64,000 nucleotides of DNA from Croceicoccus sp. YJ47. Lineage in GTDB: Bacteria; Pseudomonadota; Alphaproteobacteria; Sphingomonadales; Sphingomonadaceae. Position numbers and translations under genes: made by a program. Under the pieces are notes generated by a model. It was not told the origin of the DNA and made no database searches. It saw nothing but the letters and a program-made list of their open reading frames with translations. Position 1 is the stretch's first letter. Each line of letters opens with the position of its first letter. Below, piece by piece: positions 18,475 through 28,157 of the stretch. The DNA lies in NCBI RefSeq assembly GCF_016745095.1, contig NZ_CP067087.1, positions 124,001 through 188,000 on the forward strand, given 5' to 3'.

Positions 18475-18504
18475 CGCCGGCAGTCCTTCACCGGGCTGCC
18501 GGCG
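18475..18504 (+). terminator. GC hairpin after the two-gene operon
   Basis: CGCCGGCAG at 18475-18483 pairs with CTGCCGGCG at 18496-18504, a 9-bp perfect stem 11 bp after the DUF6379 stop. There is no T run, so it may only pause or protect the RNA 3' end. Confidence 0.5.
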
Positions 18505-18533
18505 TGCCAGCGCTTATGGGAATCCGTTTACGC

Positions 18534-18572
18534 AGCCCGCCCGCTCGCAACCTTGCGGCGGCGGGCTTTTTT
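18534..18572 (+). terminator. Rho-independent terminator
   Basis: AGCCCGCC at 18534-18541 pairs with GGCGGGCT at 18560-18567, followed by a run of T to 18572. It ends the isomerase/DUF6379 transcript. Confidence 0.8.
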
Positions 18573-18736
18573 GTTTCACGAGGCTCGGCCCGATATCCGG
18601 CCTCCCATCGCGCTTGGCAAAACCTCTGTTGCCCGGCGCGAAAATGTCGCCTCTGGCGGGCCTTGCGAATTATCGCGAAGCCTTCTCATCGCCGCAAATG
18701 CTGCTAGATGCCGTTTCAGGACAATCGAGGGCCGGA

Positions 18737-19342
18737 ATGACGCAGGCGAAAAACCCCTACCACAAGGAGAATTTGCGACGGGATTTGCTGGATGCCGGGC
18801 GCGATTATCTTGTGACCCATGGGCATACCAGCCTCTCGATCCGATCGCTCGCGCAGATCGTGGGCGTTTCGCCCGGTGCGCCCTACCACCATTTTCCGGA
18901 TCGACGGTCGCTGCTGCTTGCGCTCGCCATCGAAGGGTACGAGGAAATGATGGCAGGCGTGGGGAAGGCCGTCGGCGGGGCCAGCGGAACCGCGGACCAG
19001 CTGGAGGCGATGGGCGTCCATTTCATCGCCTTCTCCAAGAAAAATCCGCACCTCGTCGAATTGATGTATGAGAGCGAACTGACCACGCCCACGCTCGATC
19101 GCCAGCTTCTCGATTACCAGATCCGCGCGCACAAGGCACTTCGCGGGCTGATTGCCGAACATCTGCCGGACATTACCGAGGACGAAGCGGACGTGCGCAC
19201 GATCGCGTTCTGGTCCGCGGTCTACGGGTTTGCAAACATGCTTCGCAAGGGACTGATCTATCCGGACGGGGTCATGGATTTCAAGGAAAGGCAGCTGTCT
19301 CTCGCCATCGTCCATCAGGCGGTTTTGATGGCCATCACCTAG
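18737..19342 (+). CDS. TetR-family regulator
   Basis: 201 residues. The N-terminal helix-turn-helix reads RRDLLDAGRDYLVTHGHTSL, then SIRSLAQIVGVSPGAPYHHF with the usual PDRRSLLLALA. The C-terminal ligand domain resembles the TetR C33/WHG type (VHFIAFSKKNPHLVELMYES, then FWSAVYGFANM). It sits between the isomerase/DUF6379 operon and the rhamnosidase genes. It is the only intact regulator in the 12-24 kb block, so it is the first candidate to bind the shared 13-bp motif (inference). The ATG at 18737 starts the conserved part; an in-frame extension upstream overlaps the terminator region and is unlikely. Confidence 0.85.
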   Translation: MTQAKNPYHKENLRRDLLDAGRDYLVTHGHTSLSIRSLAQIVGVSPGAPYHHFPDRRSLLLALAIEGYEEMMAGVGKAVGGASGTADQLEAMGVHFIAFSKKNPHLVELMYESELTTPTLDRQLLDYQIRAHKALRGLIAEHLPDITEDEADVRTIAFWSAVYGFANMLRKGLIYPDGVMDFKERQLSLAIVHQAVLMAIT

Positions 19343-19344
19343 TT

Positions 19345-20335
19345 GCGCGTCTTCCCGGACGGTCCGGAAAAAGCGCAGCATGACGGGACCCGAAAGGCGC
19401 CGGAGCGCGCAGCGGTGCCTTGTCGGTATTGGTCGGGCCGAACGCCTCGGCGTTGCCAATTGTCTTCCACGGAATCATCGATCAGCCGGTCGACCCACAG
19501 ATTGGCGAGGCGGATCCGAACGGTCTTGGCGCCTTCGCTGACAAAAAACTTGATGTCGCTCGTAGAGGGTCGGGCACGAAGTCGTGGCTATAGATAGCCG
19601 TCCCCGCAAAGTACCGCAATTTCAGCGCGGCCTACGATGTCCATGAAACAAGCTGCGGCAGCGCCATCGCGTGTCCCGCGCCGGGAAATTACCGCTGCCA
19701 GTCCCGGCTGAGATCGACACGATCCTGCGCCCTCATCGTCGCCTTTCCGGCTTTGCAGGTTCGCCCTTTTGACGAAGGACCACGTTGGACGATCCGCCCG
19801 TGGCCATTTCGAGCGGTACGACGATGCGGCCGCCTTCGACGCGATGGGCTGCCGTCCCGCGCCGATCCGTAACTGCGTCCCACCATTCGGGACGACACCC
19901 GTGGGTGCAGAACGAAAAATCACCCGCAATGGGCCGTCCGCTGCGGTTGAAGACAAATAATTTCTCCGCATCGGGTAATCCCGAACAGTGGGGCGAGATG
20001 CCGTAGACGAACCCTTTACCCACCCGTTGCGACGAGGCGTTGTCCGCCAACCACAGATCGTCGGCAACCTCGCTCCAAGGGCGCATATCATCGGCCAGGT
20101 TCGGGCTTGCTTCGGGAGGCGATCCGACGAAAGAATGCGTTCCAGCGTCGACAGCGTCATGCGCATGCCGCCGCCCAGCACAAGCAGTCGATAGCGAACG
20201 CCCCCGTCCAAAACGAGCGCGCCGTCGCCAGTCATGCGGAGCGCGTGCCGCAGTCCTTCCTCGCCCACAAAGTCGAACCCCCAGCCTTGCGGCAGACCAT
20301 CGAAACTGTCGGCAGTTATCGTGCGAACTGCAAAA
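19345..20335 (-). pseudogene. GH106-like glycoside hydrolase, C-terminal third, decayed paralogue
   Basis: The minus strand, read across several frames, repeats the last third of the intact gene at 20758-24132. It has LPQGWGFDFVGEEGLRHAL, LVLDGGVRYRLL and MTLSTLERIL. After a frame change come EVADDLWLADNASS, VFNRSGRPIAGDFSF and RPEWWDAVTDRRG. Further on are LPQLVSWTS, RIRLANLWVDRLIDD, AFGPTNTDKAPLR and GPVMLRFF. At least four frameshifts and no start codon were found. The N-terminal two thirds, which contain the catalytic barrel, are missing. It is convergent with the TetR gene and divergent from the intact copy. Confidence 0.82.
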
Positions 20336-20678
20336 AGCTACCATTCCGTATACGCCATCGCGGCATAAGCGAATGGTAAGCCGCACAAGCGAAGCGATAG
20401 GAACAACGACATCGGCCGATTTGGGATCATCTTGAATTGAATTTCCGAGATAGTTGTTTTTCCAAGCCTGATATTGCTTCCGAGAGTTATGATCAAAATC
20501 GCTAAGGACTGCGAAGCCAAATTTGCGCGCATCCTTTGCTTGATTAGGAAAGCTGTCCGCTACGATCCCCTTTGCGCAGGTCGGTGCCCGGTGCCCACCC
20601 CTTCGCAGAACCATTCTTGTCGTACCAAATGAGGTGCTTCACGATGCCGCGCGTTCGGACCTTCGATCCCGCGCCATC
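20336..20678. other. Gap between the decayed and intact rhamnosidase genes
   Basis: No recognisable gene. A/T content rises towards 20691, consistent with the promoter of the intact rhamnosidase gene. A minus-strand frame reads LIWYDKNGSAKGWAPGTDL but I do not recognise it. Confidence 0.4.
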
Positions 20679-20691
20679 TAATCGGTGATTA
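20679..20691. promoter_or_regulatory. Candidate operator, motif copy 4
   Basis: TAATC-GGT-GATTA, palindromic arms, about 67 bp upstream of the preferred start of the GH106-like gene. Confidence 0.6.
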
Positions 20692-20757
20692 TTTTGGTTG
20701 GTATGTTGTGTTTTCCCGCTATGCCTTCATGGAGAGGAAGAACGGGTTCCAAGACAA

Positions 20758-23700
20758 ATGACGCGCATGTCGAACAGCTTTGCACATCTCAGCCCCCCTA
20801 ATCGTCGAGGCCGGAGAGCGGTCGGGCGGCGAAGAATCGGGAAGGAAGCGATTGTCGGGGTGCTCGCTCTGTGGCTTGCCGGCTGCACGCAATCGGTCTC
20901 AAATCCATTGGCAGATGGCTTCGCCGACCCGCCTCCGGCGGCGCGACCGTATACTTGGTGGCATTGGATGAATGGCAACGTCTCCGCAGATGGTGCGGAG
21001 GCCGATCTGCGCTGGATGCATGAAGCCGGCATGGGCGGAGTGCAGCTTTTCGAAGGCACGCTGGCGACACCCCGGGTTGTCGATCCACCGCTGATCTGGT
21101 CCTCGCCGGAATGGGGTGGAGCAGTCGCGCGCAGCGCACGTGTCGCGCAGGAACTCGGCCTTGAACTGGCTATCGCGTCCTCGCCTGGATGGAGCGCGAC
21201 AGGTGCGCCTTTCGTTCAGGCCTCGGACGCGATGAAAAAGCTCGTATGGTCACAAGTCGAGGTGCCGGGCGAAACGGCTGTCGGTTTGCTCCCTCCCCCG
21301 CCTGACGTTGCTGGCCCCATCCAGGATATCTCGGCTGCGCACCCTGACCAGGGGCATGCACTCTACAAGGACGTGCGCGTCCTGGCCTTTCCTTCTGTCG
21401 ATGCAACCGCGCCGACGCCGACCGTCACGCATGGCGCAAGCGAACTGCTCGAAACCGGCATGATGACGGATGGACGTTATTCTGCCGCTACCGCCGTGCC
21501 CATCGGCCCTGAGGGTAGGGCAAATTTGACCTTCGACTTTGGCGCTCCCACCGTGATCACCGCTTTCGAACTGGGTTTGAACGCAGCAACAGGTTTTGGC
21601 GCACCGCCAATGCCGCAAGCCGTACTGAGTGTGAGCGCGGACGGCAGGGACTTTCGCACCATTGCCGATCTTCCGGGCAATACTGCAGGACTGCGCACGA
21701 TAACGTTCGCGCCGGAAACGGTTCGCTTCGCGCGTCTGGAACTGACTCAGCGACCGGGGGGCGGGCCACCTGCCCCATCCGGCACCGTGGCCATACCCGC
21801 TCCGCCCGCGCCCGATGCATTCTCCCTGACGGAAGCCCGCTTTTCCGGGCGCGCGCGGATCGATCAGTGGGTCGAGAAGGCGGGGTTTGCCACCACCCCG
21901 GACTACTACGCGCATGACACGCCGGGTACGGCTGATGTCGACGCAGTCCCGGCCGCAGATGTGGTCGACGTTACGGAGTTCCTGCAAGCCGACGGTTCTC
22001 TGTCCTGGGTGCCACCTGCCGGACGCTGGACGATCTTGAGGCTGGGCTATTCGCTCACGGGCGAAACGAATGGCCCCGCACCGGCAGAGGCGACCGGATT
22101 GGAAGTGGACAAGCTCGACGCCGATGCCGTGGAGCGGTACATCACACGCTATCTCGACATATATCGCGCAGCCGTGGGCGAAGAGCTGGTCGGTGACCGA
22201 GGCATTCGCGCGCTCTTGAGCGACAGCATCGAGGCGGGGAACCAGAACTGGACGCCGCGAATGATCGAGCAATTTCGGACATTACGCGGTTACGACCCCA
22301 CGCCGTTCCTACCAGCCCTCACCGGCGTCGTGATCGAAAGCGCGCAGGCCAGCGACCGTTTCCTGTGGGATTTCCGCCGCACCATTTCAGACCTCGTGAC
22401 CGAGGCCCATTACGGCACGCTCGCTCGTATCGCGGATGAAAGCGATCTTACCTACTACGCGGAAGCCCTCGAGGACCGTCGCCCGCAACTGGGTGACGAT
22501 CTGGCAATTCGCGCACGGGCCGACATTCCCATGGGGGCGTTCTGGTGGGCCCCGAACGGTCGCCTCGAACGGCCGACCTTGGCAGCGGATATTCAGGGCG
22601 CCGCATCGGTGGCGAATATCTATGGCCGCGCGCTGGTCGGTGCAGAAAGCCTGACGGCCTTCGGCCTACCTTTCGCTTTTTCCCCTGCCGATCTCAAGCC
22701 TTCGGCCGACCACGCCTTTGCGCTGGGTGTCAACCGGATGATCATCCACACTTCGGCGCACCAGCCACTCGACGATGCACGACCGGGTTTCTCGCTCGCT
22801 CCGCAGCTTGGCCAGTTCTTTACCCGGCACGAAACGTGGGCGGACATGGCGCGGGGTTGGACGGACTATCTCGCGCGCGTTTCGTGGTTGATGCAGCAGG
22901 GCCGCCACGCGGCTGAAATCGCCTATTTCGTGGGCGAGGAGGCGCCGGTGACGGCCCTCTATTCCGAACGGCCTTTCGAAGGCGTGCCGCAGGGCTACGG
23001 CTTCGATTTCGTTGGCGCAGAGGGCCTGCGCTCAGCCATTAGCGTGGCGGCGGACGGCACGCTTGTCTCCGATGGCGGCGTCACCTATCGCCTGCTGGCG
23101 CTGGGCGGCAGTAGCGAACGCATGACCTTGGCGACCCTCGAACGCATCCATTCGCTTGTCGGCGAAGGAGCCGTACTTGCCGGCGCGAGACCCGATGGCA
23201 CACCGAGTTTGGGCGATGACCCGCAACGCTGGAGCCAGCTTGCGGACGAACTCTGGCCATCCGGCAGCAGCAGTCCGCATCGCTTCCAAGACGGCATGGT
23301 CTACGAAAGCCTGGACGAGGCTCTGCGCGAAACTGGCACCGCCCCCGATTGGTTTGCCGAGCCTGCTGCGGATCTTATCGTGCAGCACCGCGAACTGGAC
23401 GATGCGGAGATATATTTCGTATTCAACAAAGGCCCACGCGCGTTTGCCGGTGATTTCTCCATGCGGAGCAGCGGCTATCGACCCGAACTCTGGGACGCCG
23501 TAACCGGTGAGCGTGAAGCGCTGGCCCATCGAACCGCGCACGATCGCACCCTTGCCCGGCTGGAAATACCCGCAGGCGGCTCTGCGATCGTGGTTCTTGC
23601 CGGGGATGATGTACCCGCAAGTCCGGCCCGGCAAAGCATGGCTCCCGGCGCAGAACTTGACCTCAACGGTGACTGGCAGGTTGAATTCGGTGAGGAAGCG

Positions 23701-24132
23701 CGATCAGTCGCCATGCCTCGCCTGATATCGTGGACCGATTTGCAGGAGGCGGACCTGAGGTACTTTTCCGGAACGGCGCGATATAAGCGCGACGTTCACG
23801 TCCCCCCGGATGCGCTGGCAGGAAACCCTCGCATCGAACTGGAGCTCGGCGAAGTGGGCGACATGGCGGAAGTGTCGGTGAACGGAACTGCGGCAGGTAT
23901 CGTCTGGACCCGGCCGTACACGCTCGACGTCACCTCTCTCGTAAGACCCGGCGACAACAGCTTCGAGATCCGCGTCGCGAATCTTTGGGTCAACCGCCTG
24001 ATCGGCGATGCCGTCCTTGGCACTCAGGATGCGATGGCGTTCGGCCCAACCTACACTGCGGACGCGCCTCTTCGCACGTCGGGCCTGTTAGGACCCGTGA
24101 AGCTGCGCGTCTTCGCAAGCCCTGCCCCCTGA
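20758..24132 (+). CDS. GH106-like alpha-L-rhamnosidase, lipoprotein
   Basis: About 1124 residues, the normal size for GH106. A hydrophobic VGVLALWLAGC with lipobox Cys43 follows a long basic N-terminus. The family start YTWWHWMNGNVSADG is followed by LRWMHEAGMGGVQLFEG. Within the barrel are SIEAGNQNWTPRMIEQF and TYYAEALEDRRPQLGD, where the acidic residues probably include catalytic ones. The C-terminus has a galactose-binding-like sandwich (LDLNGDWQVEF, YFSGTARYKRDVHVP, IRVANLWVNRLIGD). GH106 enzymes release L-rhamnose from glycosides and polysaccharides. The L-rhamnose genes follow. In-frame starts also exist at 20698 (TTG) and 20767. The decayed paralogue lies just upstream. Confidence 0.85.
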   Translation: MTRMSNSFAHLSPPNRRGRRAVGRRRIGKEAIVGVLALWLAGCTQSVSNPLADGFADPPPAARPYTWWHWMNGNVSADGAEADLRWMHEAGMGGVQLFEGTLATPRVVDPPLIWSSPEWGGAVARSARVAQELGLELAIASSPGWSATGAPFVQASDAMKKLVWSQVEVPGETAVGLLPPPPDVAGPIQDISAAHPDQGHALYKDVRVLAFPSVDATAPTPTVTHGASELLETGMMTDGRYSAATAVPIGPEGRANLTFDFGAPTVITAFELGLNAATGFGAPPMPQAVLSVSADGRDFRTIADLPGNTAGLRTITFAPETVRFARLELTQRPGGGPPAPSGTVAIPAPPAPDAFSLTEARFSGRARIDQWVEKAGFATTPDYYAHDTPGTADVDAVPAADVVDVTEFLQADGSLSWVPPAGRWTILRLGYSLTGETNGPAPAEATGLEVDKLDADAVERYITRYLDIYRAAVGEELVGDRGIRALLSDSIEAGNQNWTPRMIEQFRTLRGYDPTPFLPALTGVVIESAQASDRFLWDFRRTISDLVTEAHYGTLARIADESDLTYYAEALEDRRPQLGDDLAIRARADIPMGAFWWAPNGRLERPTLAADIQGAASVANIYGRALVGAESLTAFGLPFAFSPADLKPSADHAFALGVNRMIIHTSAHQPLDDARPGFSLAPQLGQFFTRHETWADMARGWTDYLARVSWLMQQGRHAAEIAYFVGEEAPVTALYSERPFEGVPQGYGFDFVGAEGLRSAISVAADGTLVSDGGVTYRLLALGGSSERMTLATLERIHSLVGEGAVLAGARPDGTPSLGDDPQRWSQLADELWPSGSSSPHRFQDGMVYESLDEALRETGTAPDWFAEPAADLIVQHRELDDAEIYFVFNKGPRAFAGDFSMRSSGYRPELWDAVTGEREALAHRTAHDRTLARLEIPAGGSAIVVLAGDDVPASPARQSMAPGAELDLNGDWQVEFGEEARSVAMPRLISWTDLQEADLRYFSGTARYKRDVHVPPDALAGNPRIELELGEVGDMAEVSVNGTAAGIVWTRPYTLDVTSLVRPGDNSFEIRVANLWVNRLIGDAVLGTQDAMAFGPTYTADAPLRTSGLLGPVKLRVFASPAP

Positions 24133-24165
24133 AGCTCTCGTCCTGTCGGTCAGAAGTCTCCGGCT

Positions 24166-24512
24166 TCATCTAAGCAACGGCGAAGTGACAAGCGCGGTGA
24201 GCGAAGGGTTCTTACAGGCCGGGGAACTCACCTGCGCGCCGTCGGTGACGAATAGGTTCGGTATGTCGTTCGCCTGACTCCAGGCGTTGAGCACGTTGCT
24301 TCGCTGATCTCGGCCTACGCGGGCACTGCCCATCTCGTGGATCGCAATGCCGCCCACGCCGCGCTAATCAAATCCGAACAGCACCCTGCCGCCATCATCT
24401 CGGTGGCCTCGCGCCTGGCGTCGGCTAGGGCGGCCGTTTCCTCACAGCCATGGGCAAAGGCAATTTCCAGCTGCCAAATCCCATGCTGGTCGGTCTTTGT
24501 GCGTCTCAGCTA
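24166..24512 (-). pseudogene. GMC oxidoreductase, C-terminal remnant (glycoside-3-dehydrogenase type)
   Basis: The minus strand ends with IHEMGSARVGRDQRSNVLNA, NDIPNLFVTDGAQVSSPACK and NPSLTALV. That is the hallmark C-terminus of the GMC family, which includes glucoside 3-dehydrogenases. One frame upstream are QLEIAFAHGCEETAAL and ADARREATEMMAAG, the preceding helix. The FAD-binding N-terminal three quarters are gone and a frameshift splits the rest. Its former product would have made the 3-keto-glycosides used by DUF1080 and the isomerase-like enzyme, but that link is inference. Confidence 0.75.
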
Positions 24513-24640
24513 CAAACGATTGGATGGGCGCAGCATGTTTTCCGCAAGGGCAACCATTACCAAATGCCAAATGCCGCACGTGAATTTGGCCAGAAGACGA
24601 ACCCTTCTCCTATTGCGCGCGTCATTGCCGGGCATCTGTT

Positions 24641-25934
24641 TCACACGATACCGGCGCCCAGCCCCACGGCCTTGCGCTCCTGCGCCTTGCGTTGGCGGTA
24701 CTGGCTGTCGCGATAGGCCTGCAGCCAGTCGATTGCGCCGCCCATTTCCTCGCGAGCCCTGGCGAGGATGGGGCCGACATCGGTTTCGTAGGCCGTACGC
24801 AGAATGCGGAAAGCGAGCATCGCGTCGTTCGCCTCCTGCGCCGCTCGAAGAGCATCGCGGTCAACCAGCAACGCACGAACATAACATCCGGCGATCGCCT
24901 CTGCCGAGGACATCATGCTTTCGATGGGATCGGTGACATTGTGCGACTGATCGATCATGTAGGCAGGATCGAACCCGGCGCGCGGGTTCAATTCCGCTTC
25001 GACAAGCTCGTTGAACACTAGGAAGAGCTGATGCGGGTCAATCGATCCGCTGTCGAGATCGTCGTCGCCATACTTGCTGTCGTTGAAATGGAAGCCGCCG
25101 AGCTTTCCCGCGCGGTGAAGACGGGCGACGATCTGTTCGATATTCACGTTCGGGGCGTGGTGGCCAAGATCGACAAGGCACTTGCACTTGTCGCCAAGTT
25201 CCTGCGCCGCCATCAGCGAACTGCCCCAGTCCGAAATGACCGAGGAGTAGAAGGCCGGCTACGAACATCTTGTGTTCGAGCATCATCTGCCAGTCGCCGG
25301 GCAAGGCAGCGTAGACCTGCGCAGCTGCCTCGAGATAGCGATCAAGCGAGCGACCGAGATCCTGTTGGCCGGGGAAGTTCGTGCCATCGCCCACCCACAC
25401 GGTCAGACGACGGGAGCCGATCTTCTGCCCGATCTCGATACACTCTATATTGTGTTCGACGGCCTGCTGGCGCGTTGCTTCGACGGTGGAGGCGAGCGAA
25501 CCCGTGGCGTAGGTCTGCGCCTGCCCCGGCTGATCCTGAAAAGTGTTGGAATTCACCGCGTCGAAGCCGAGGCCGTAGCTTTCTGCCTCTTCGCGCAATC
25601 CGGCGTAATCTTCCACGCAATCCCAGGGGAAATGCGGGCTTACACGCGGCGTGGTACGGCCAAGCTGATGGATTACAGCGCAGTCTTCCAGCTTCTCGTG
25701 GATGTTGGTCGGTTCGCCTGCGAGCGGGAACTTGGCAAAGCGGGTGCCTCCCCGGCCCGCGCCCCAGCTGGGCACCGCGACTGACCAGCCCTTGGCCCTG
25801 TCCTTCACGGAATCGATAGCAATGCCGCGCCGCTCGAGTTTGCGGTCGAGGCTGGCGTAATCGTCTTCCAGAGCGGCCGCGTTGTCCGCATTGCCCTGCG
25901 CGATCAGGTCCGGCGAAATAACCGTCTTCTGCAT
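24641..25934 (-). pseudogene. rhaI: L-rhamnose isomerase RhaI, frameshifted
   Basis: The joined product is 430 aa, the length of the Pseudomonas stutzeri-type isomerase. From ATG 25934 it reads FPLAGEPTNIHEKLEDCAVI, SPHFPWDCVEDY, WVGDGTNFPGQQDLGRSLDR and MMLEHKMF. One extra base at about 25261 then shifts the frame. The other frame continues FYSSVISDWGSSLMAAQEL, VDLGHHAPNVNIEQIVARLH, GGFHFNDSKYGDDDLDSGSI and DPHQLFLVF, with the metal ligands Asp and His. It converts L-rhamnose to L-rhamnulose. It lies 20 bp after the aldolase/dehydrogenase gene. It is either a sequencing error or a loss of the pathway. Confidence 0.85.
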
Positions 25935-25953
25935 GTCCTCTCCTCCGCTCCTG

Positions 25954-28058
25954 TTAGCGCGTAAACGCCTGCACGTTGCCCGCATCCACGTTGAGCATGT
26001 TGCCGGTCGACTTCGCGCTGGCCTCACTGGCGAGCCAATAAGCGGCTTCGGCAATGTCCTCCGGGAGAACGTCGCGCTTCAGCATCGAGCGGTTGCGATA
26101 ATGCGCTTCAAGCTCTTCACCTGCGTCCACCTTGTTCGAGGCGGCGCGTTCCTTGCGCCAGTCGCCGTCCCAGATGCGGCTGCCCTTGATGACAGCATCC
26201 GGATTGACGACGTTCACTCGGATCCCTTCGGGCGCGCCTTCAAGCGCGAGGCACCGCGCAAGGTGATTGGCGGCGGCCTTGGCGCTGGCATAGGCCGAGG
26301 CTCCCGCAGCAGCGGCAATCGCATTCTTCGATCCGATAAAGACGACCGACGTCCCGCCCTGCTCCTTCATCTGCTTCAGCAGGCCCCACGCATGCTTGGC
26401 TGTGAGGAAATAGCCTTGCGCCAGGACATCGTAATTGCGATCCCACAGCTCTACGGTGGTCTGCTCGATCGGCGCGCTCGACGCGATGCCGGCATTGGCC
26501 ACGAGAATGTCCAGCCCGCCGAATTCGCGCGCACATTCGGCAAAGGCTGCTTTCATCTGCGCCTCATCGGTGACGTCGCAGGTGACGCAGCGAACGACAT
26601 CCTTGCCGAACTGTTTGGCAAATCTTTCGCGAACTTCGGCCACCACCTCGCCGTCGCGGTCTGCGAGCATCACGCAGGCGCCTTCCTTCAGCAGGCGCGC
26701 CGCCGTCGCCGCACCGATGCCGCCGGCCCCGCCCGTCACCAGCGCGATCTTGCCGACCATTTCCCTCGGCGCAGGCATGCGCTGCAACTTGGCTTCCTCG
26801 AGCAACCAGTATTCGATGTCGAAGGCTTCCTGTTCGTCCAGCGCAATGTAATCGCCGATGGCCTCGGCCCCGCGCATGACGTTGATGGCGTTGAGGTAGA
26901 ACTCGCCAGCGATACGAGCCGTAGCCTTGTCCTTGGCAAAGGTCATCCGACCAACGCCTGGAACCAGCACGACCACAGGGTTGGCATCGCGCATGGCCGC
27001 GAATTGGCGCGCTTGCAGCGGTCGTAATAGGCGGCGTAGAGGTCGCGATAATCCGCCAGCGATTGCGCGAGATAATCGTCGTCATCCAATCGCGCCGGAT
27101 CGAGCGTAAGCGGAGCGATCTTGGTGCGCAGGAAATGATCGGGACACGATGTTCCAAGAGCCGCCAGTCGGCCGAAATCCTTCGAGCAGACGAATTCGAG
27201 CGTCGCTGCGTCATCGGAAAAATGGCCGATCTTCCGGCGGTCACCGGTCATCAGGCCGCGAAGGCGCGGCATGAGATCGGACGCGATGGCCGCGCGATCC
27301 GGCACAGGATCGTGGATCGCGCCGCCAAAGGCCGGGTTGCCGGCAAGCCTGGCGTTCAGATATTCTGCCGCTTGGGCAATCAGGCGCCCGGTCTGCTCGT
27401 AGCAATCCTTCGCCGTATCGGCCCAGCAGATGATGCCGTGCCCGGCCAGCATCGCACCCTTCGCCTGCGGATTGGCCTTCGCGAAATCGCGGATCATGAC
27501 GCCAAGGGTAAAGCCCGGACGTTTCCAGGGGAGCCAACCGATTTCGTCCCCCCAGATTTCCCGCGTTGCCGCCTCACCGCCGGACGAGGCCGCCAGGGCG
27601 ATGATCGCATCGGGATGGACATGATCGATATGCTTATAGGGGAGCAGCGAATGCAGCGGCGTGTCGATACTGGCTGCGCGGCTGTTCAGGTTGAACGTGC
27701 AGTGCGGCAGGAAACCGACCATCTTGTCGTCGTCCTGCTCGCCGTCATAATGGTTTTCGAGCGCGAGAAGCTTGTCTTCGTAGAGCGTCGCGAAACCATC
27801 GAGCGTCATGGAGCCGATGTCTCCGCCCGAGCCCTTGACCCACAAGACCTCGACCGGCTCGCCGGAGAGCGGATCGGTCCCCATGACCTTGGCCGAAGTA
27901 TTCCCGCCACCGAAATTGGTCACGGTGAGGTCGCTGCCAAGCAGGTTCGAGCGATATAGCAGAAGCTCGGGCTCACTCATTTCAGCGGCAGCGGCATCGT
28001 CCCAGCGGCAGCCAGGAATAGCGAAGGGAATGGCCTCTCCGGCAAGCGTGGTCTGCAT
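25954..28058 (-). pseudogene. rhaD: Bifunctional rhamnulose-1-phosphate aldolase / lactaldehyde dehydrogenase (SDR), frameshifted
   Basis: The joined product is about 701 aa. The N-terminal class II aldolase domain has TNFGGGNTSAKVMG, VLWVKGSGGDIGSM, HIDHVHPDAIIALAAS and MLAGHGIICW with its zinc His residues. At about 27000 one C is missing (CGG for CCGG). The second frame then gives ANPVVVLVPGVGRMTFAKDK, NAINVMRGAEAIGDYIALDE and a C-terminal SDR with GKIALVTGGAGGIG and YASAKAAANH. The enzyme splits rhamnulose-1-phosphate into DHAP and L-lactaldehyde, and the SDR part oxidises the latter to L-lactate. It is divergent from rhaK. Confidence 0.85.
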
Positions 28059-28157
28059 GGTCATGCGCCGCAGGCTAGCGTTTTCACTTTTCACAAGCAA
28101 TCATTTTCGCTATTCAACAATCATCAATGCGCATTTCGACGCAGAAAGGGAGTGGGA
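28059..28157. promoter_or_regulatory. Divergent rha promoter region
   Basis: A 99-bp A/T-rich gap between the two divergent rhamnose transcription units. It has TTTTCAC repeated at 28080-28093 and an AACAATCATCAAT stretch. It is the likely binding site of the DeoR-type regulator; no clear palindrome is seen. Confidence 0.45.

Noticed and set aside
21250-22272. 340-codon antisense frame inside the rhamnosidase gene
   Set aside because: Arg/His-rich shadow without motifs; the plus strand has clear GH106 sequence.
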